NCBI GenBank assembly: GCA_025526995.1
Contig: JAHLKG010000013.1
Span: 682,001 to 746,000 of the forward strand
DNA length: 64,000 nt
Direction of reading: 5' to 3'
Source of the DNA: Powellomyces hirtus
Lineage: Eukaryota > Chytridiomycota > Chytridiomycetes > Spizellomycetales > Powellomycetaceae
Shown: positions 63,605 to 64,000 of the stretch, one piece after another
Numbering within the stretch: the stretch's first letter is position 1
Layout: each line of letters starts with the position of its first letter
Notes under the pieces: model-generated
Seen by the model: only the letters and a program-made list of their open reading frames with translations
Databases searched by the model: none
Told to the model about the DNA's origin: nothing
Translations under genes and position numbers: made by a program

Positions 63605-64000
63605 ATGACAAACGATGAAGGAACCCCTTCCGTTGCTGATGATGGCATTGTGGAGCACCAGTCCCTTGAAGCAGCAGTGACAGGTGACAATGCACAAGAC
63701 GGTGCCACGCGGTCCAAGGTATGAAAGAAAGACGAGTATAGACTTCGGGTTGGCAATGCCATCTTGGTTCCCACGCTTGCAGTCTGGGCATTGGGACTTG
63801 TCTGTCACTCAATCTCGCACGCAGCTATTGCTCTCAGCAAGATTGTACGCTCTTTCTCAGCGGGAACTTTTCGAATTTGACTTACTGTTTCTTCCATTGA
63901 CGTGGGAATGCGTTTCCGGGTGTCAAAGTTCTTGCACAGACGTGAGGTTGCATTGAGCGCCATCCACGCCGAGCCCAGCGCACGCCAAACTGTTCGAACT
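63605..64000 (+). CDS. Start of an unrecognised gene, cut by window end
   Basis: ATG at 63605 begins MTNDEGTPSVADDGIVEHQS, an acidic N-terminus that reaches a GT donor after SK (63718). Later AG acceptors at about 63825 and 63942 could open exons, the last reading REVALSAIHAEPSARQTVRT to the window edge. The exon structure is guesswork and no family is recognised. Confidence 0.3.

Noticed and set aside
1..64000. Transposable elements (reverse transcriptase, transposase, LTRs) and secondary-metabolite clusters
   Set aside because: No coding motif or long terminal repeat was seen, and the enzymes present do not form a biosynthetic cluster.

Overview
This is a gene-dense nuclear fragment from a fungus. 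Genes carry many short GT-AG introns (about 45-115 bases), intergenic gaps are small, and several proteins are typical of fungi (Hse1, Rgp1, Mss116-type helicase, Scs7, Ecm4, MOT1). Two genes point to a flagellated (zoosporic, chytrid-like) fungus: a FAM184-type coiled-coil protein and a four-EF-hand protein that resembles flagellar calcium-binding proteins. This placement is an inference; no rDNA barcode other than one 5S gene is present.

Layout. 1-13 kb: FAM184-like coiled-coil gene (+), DPH2 (-), HSE1/STAM (+), CASP/COY1 Golgi coiled-coil gene (+). 13-15 kb: a pectin lyase gene broken by one stop and two frameshifts, followed by a repeat-rich gap. 15-26 kb: ribosomal protein eL15 (-) and RGP1 (+) from a shared promoter, KDEL receptor ERD2 (-), an intronless CTC1 telomere gene (-), and a mitochondrial-type rhodanese (+). 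26-35 kb: SPO22/ZIP4 meiotic TPR gene (-), EF-hand protein (+), serine/threonine dehydratase (-) and proline dehydrogenase (+) sharing a promoter. 35-44 kb: F-box/PP2-like protein (-), a disordered protein full of RRxS sites (+), an MSS116-like DEAD-box helicase (-), a tRNA-like relic, and 6-phosphogluconolactonase (+). 44-50 kb: MOT1 molybdate transporter (-), promethin-like membrane protein (-), fatty acid 2-hydroxylase (-). 50-53 kb: a largely gene-free stretch with a strong TATA box, splice-like signals, a 30-base repeat and a 5S rRNA gene. 53-64 kb: acyltransferase-3 family protein (+), taspase (-), CWF18/CCDC12 (+), glutathionyl-hydroquinone reductase ECM4 (+), a GH5 glycosidase whose predicted N-terminus is a myristoylation/palmitoylation motif (-), and the start of a gene cut by the window edge (+).

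Most genes are unrelated housekeeping functions, not a single pathway. Functional adjacencies that look meaningful are the divergent amino-acid catabolic pair (dehydratase and proline dehydrogenase) and several head-to-head pairs with short shared promoters (eL15/RGP1, CTC1/rhodanese, SPO22/EF-hand, taspase/CWF18, DPH2/HSE1). The items most worth a second look are the acylation motif on the GH5 enzyme, the tandem RRxS repeat protein, the CTC1 gene in a fungus, the EF-hands inside proline dehydrogenase, and the decayed pectin lyase.
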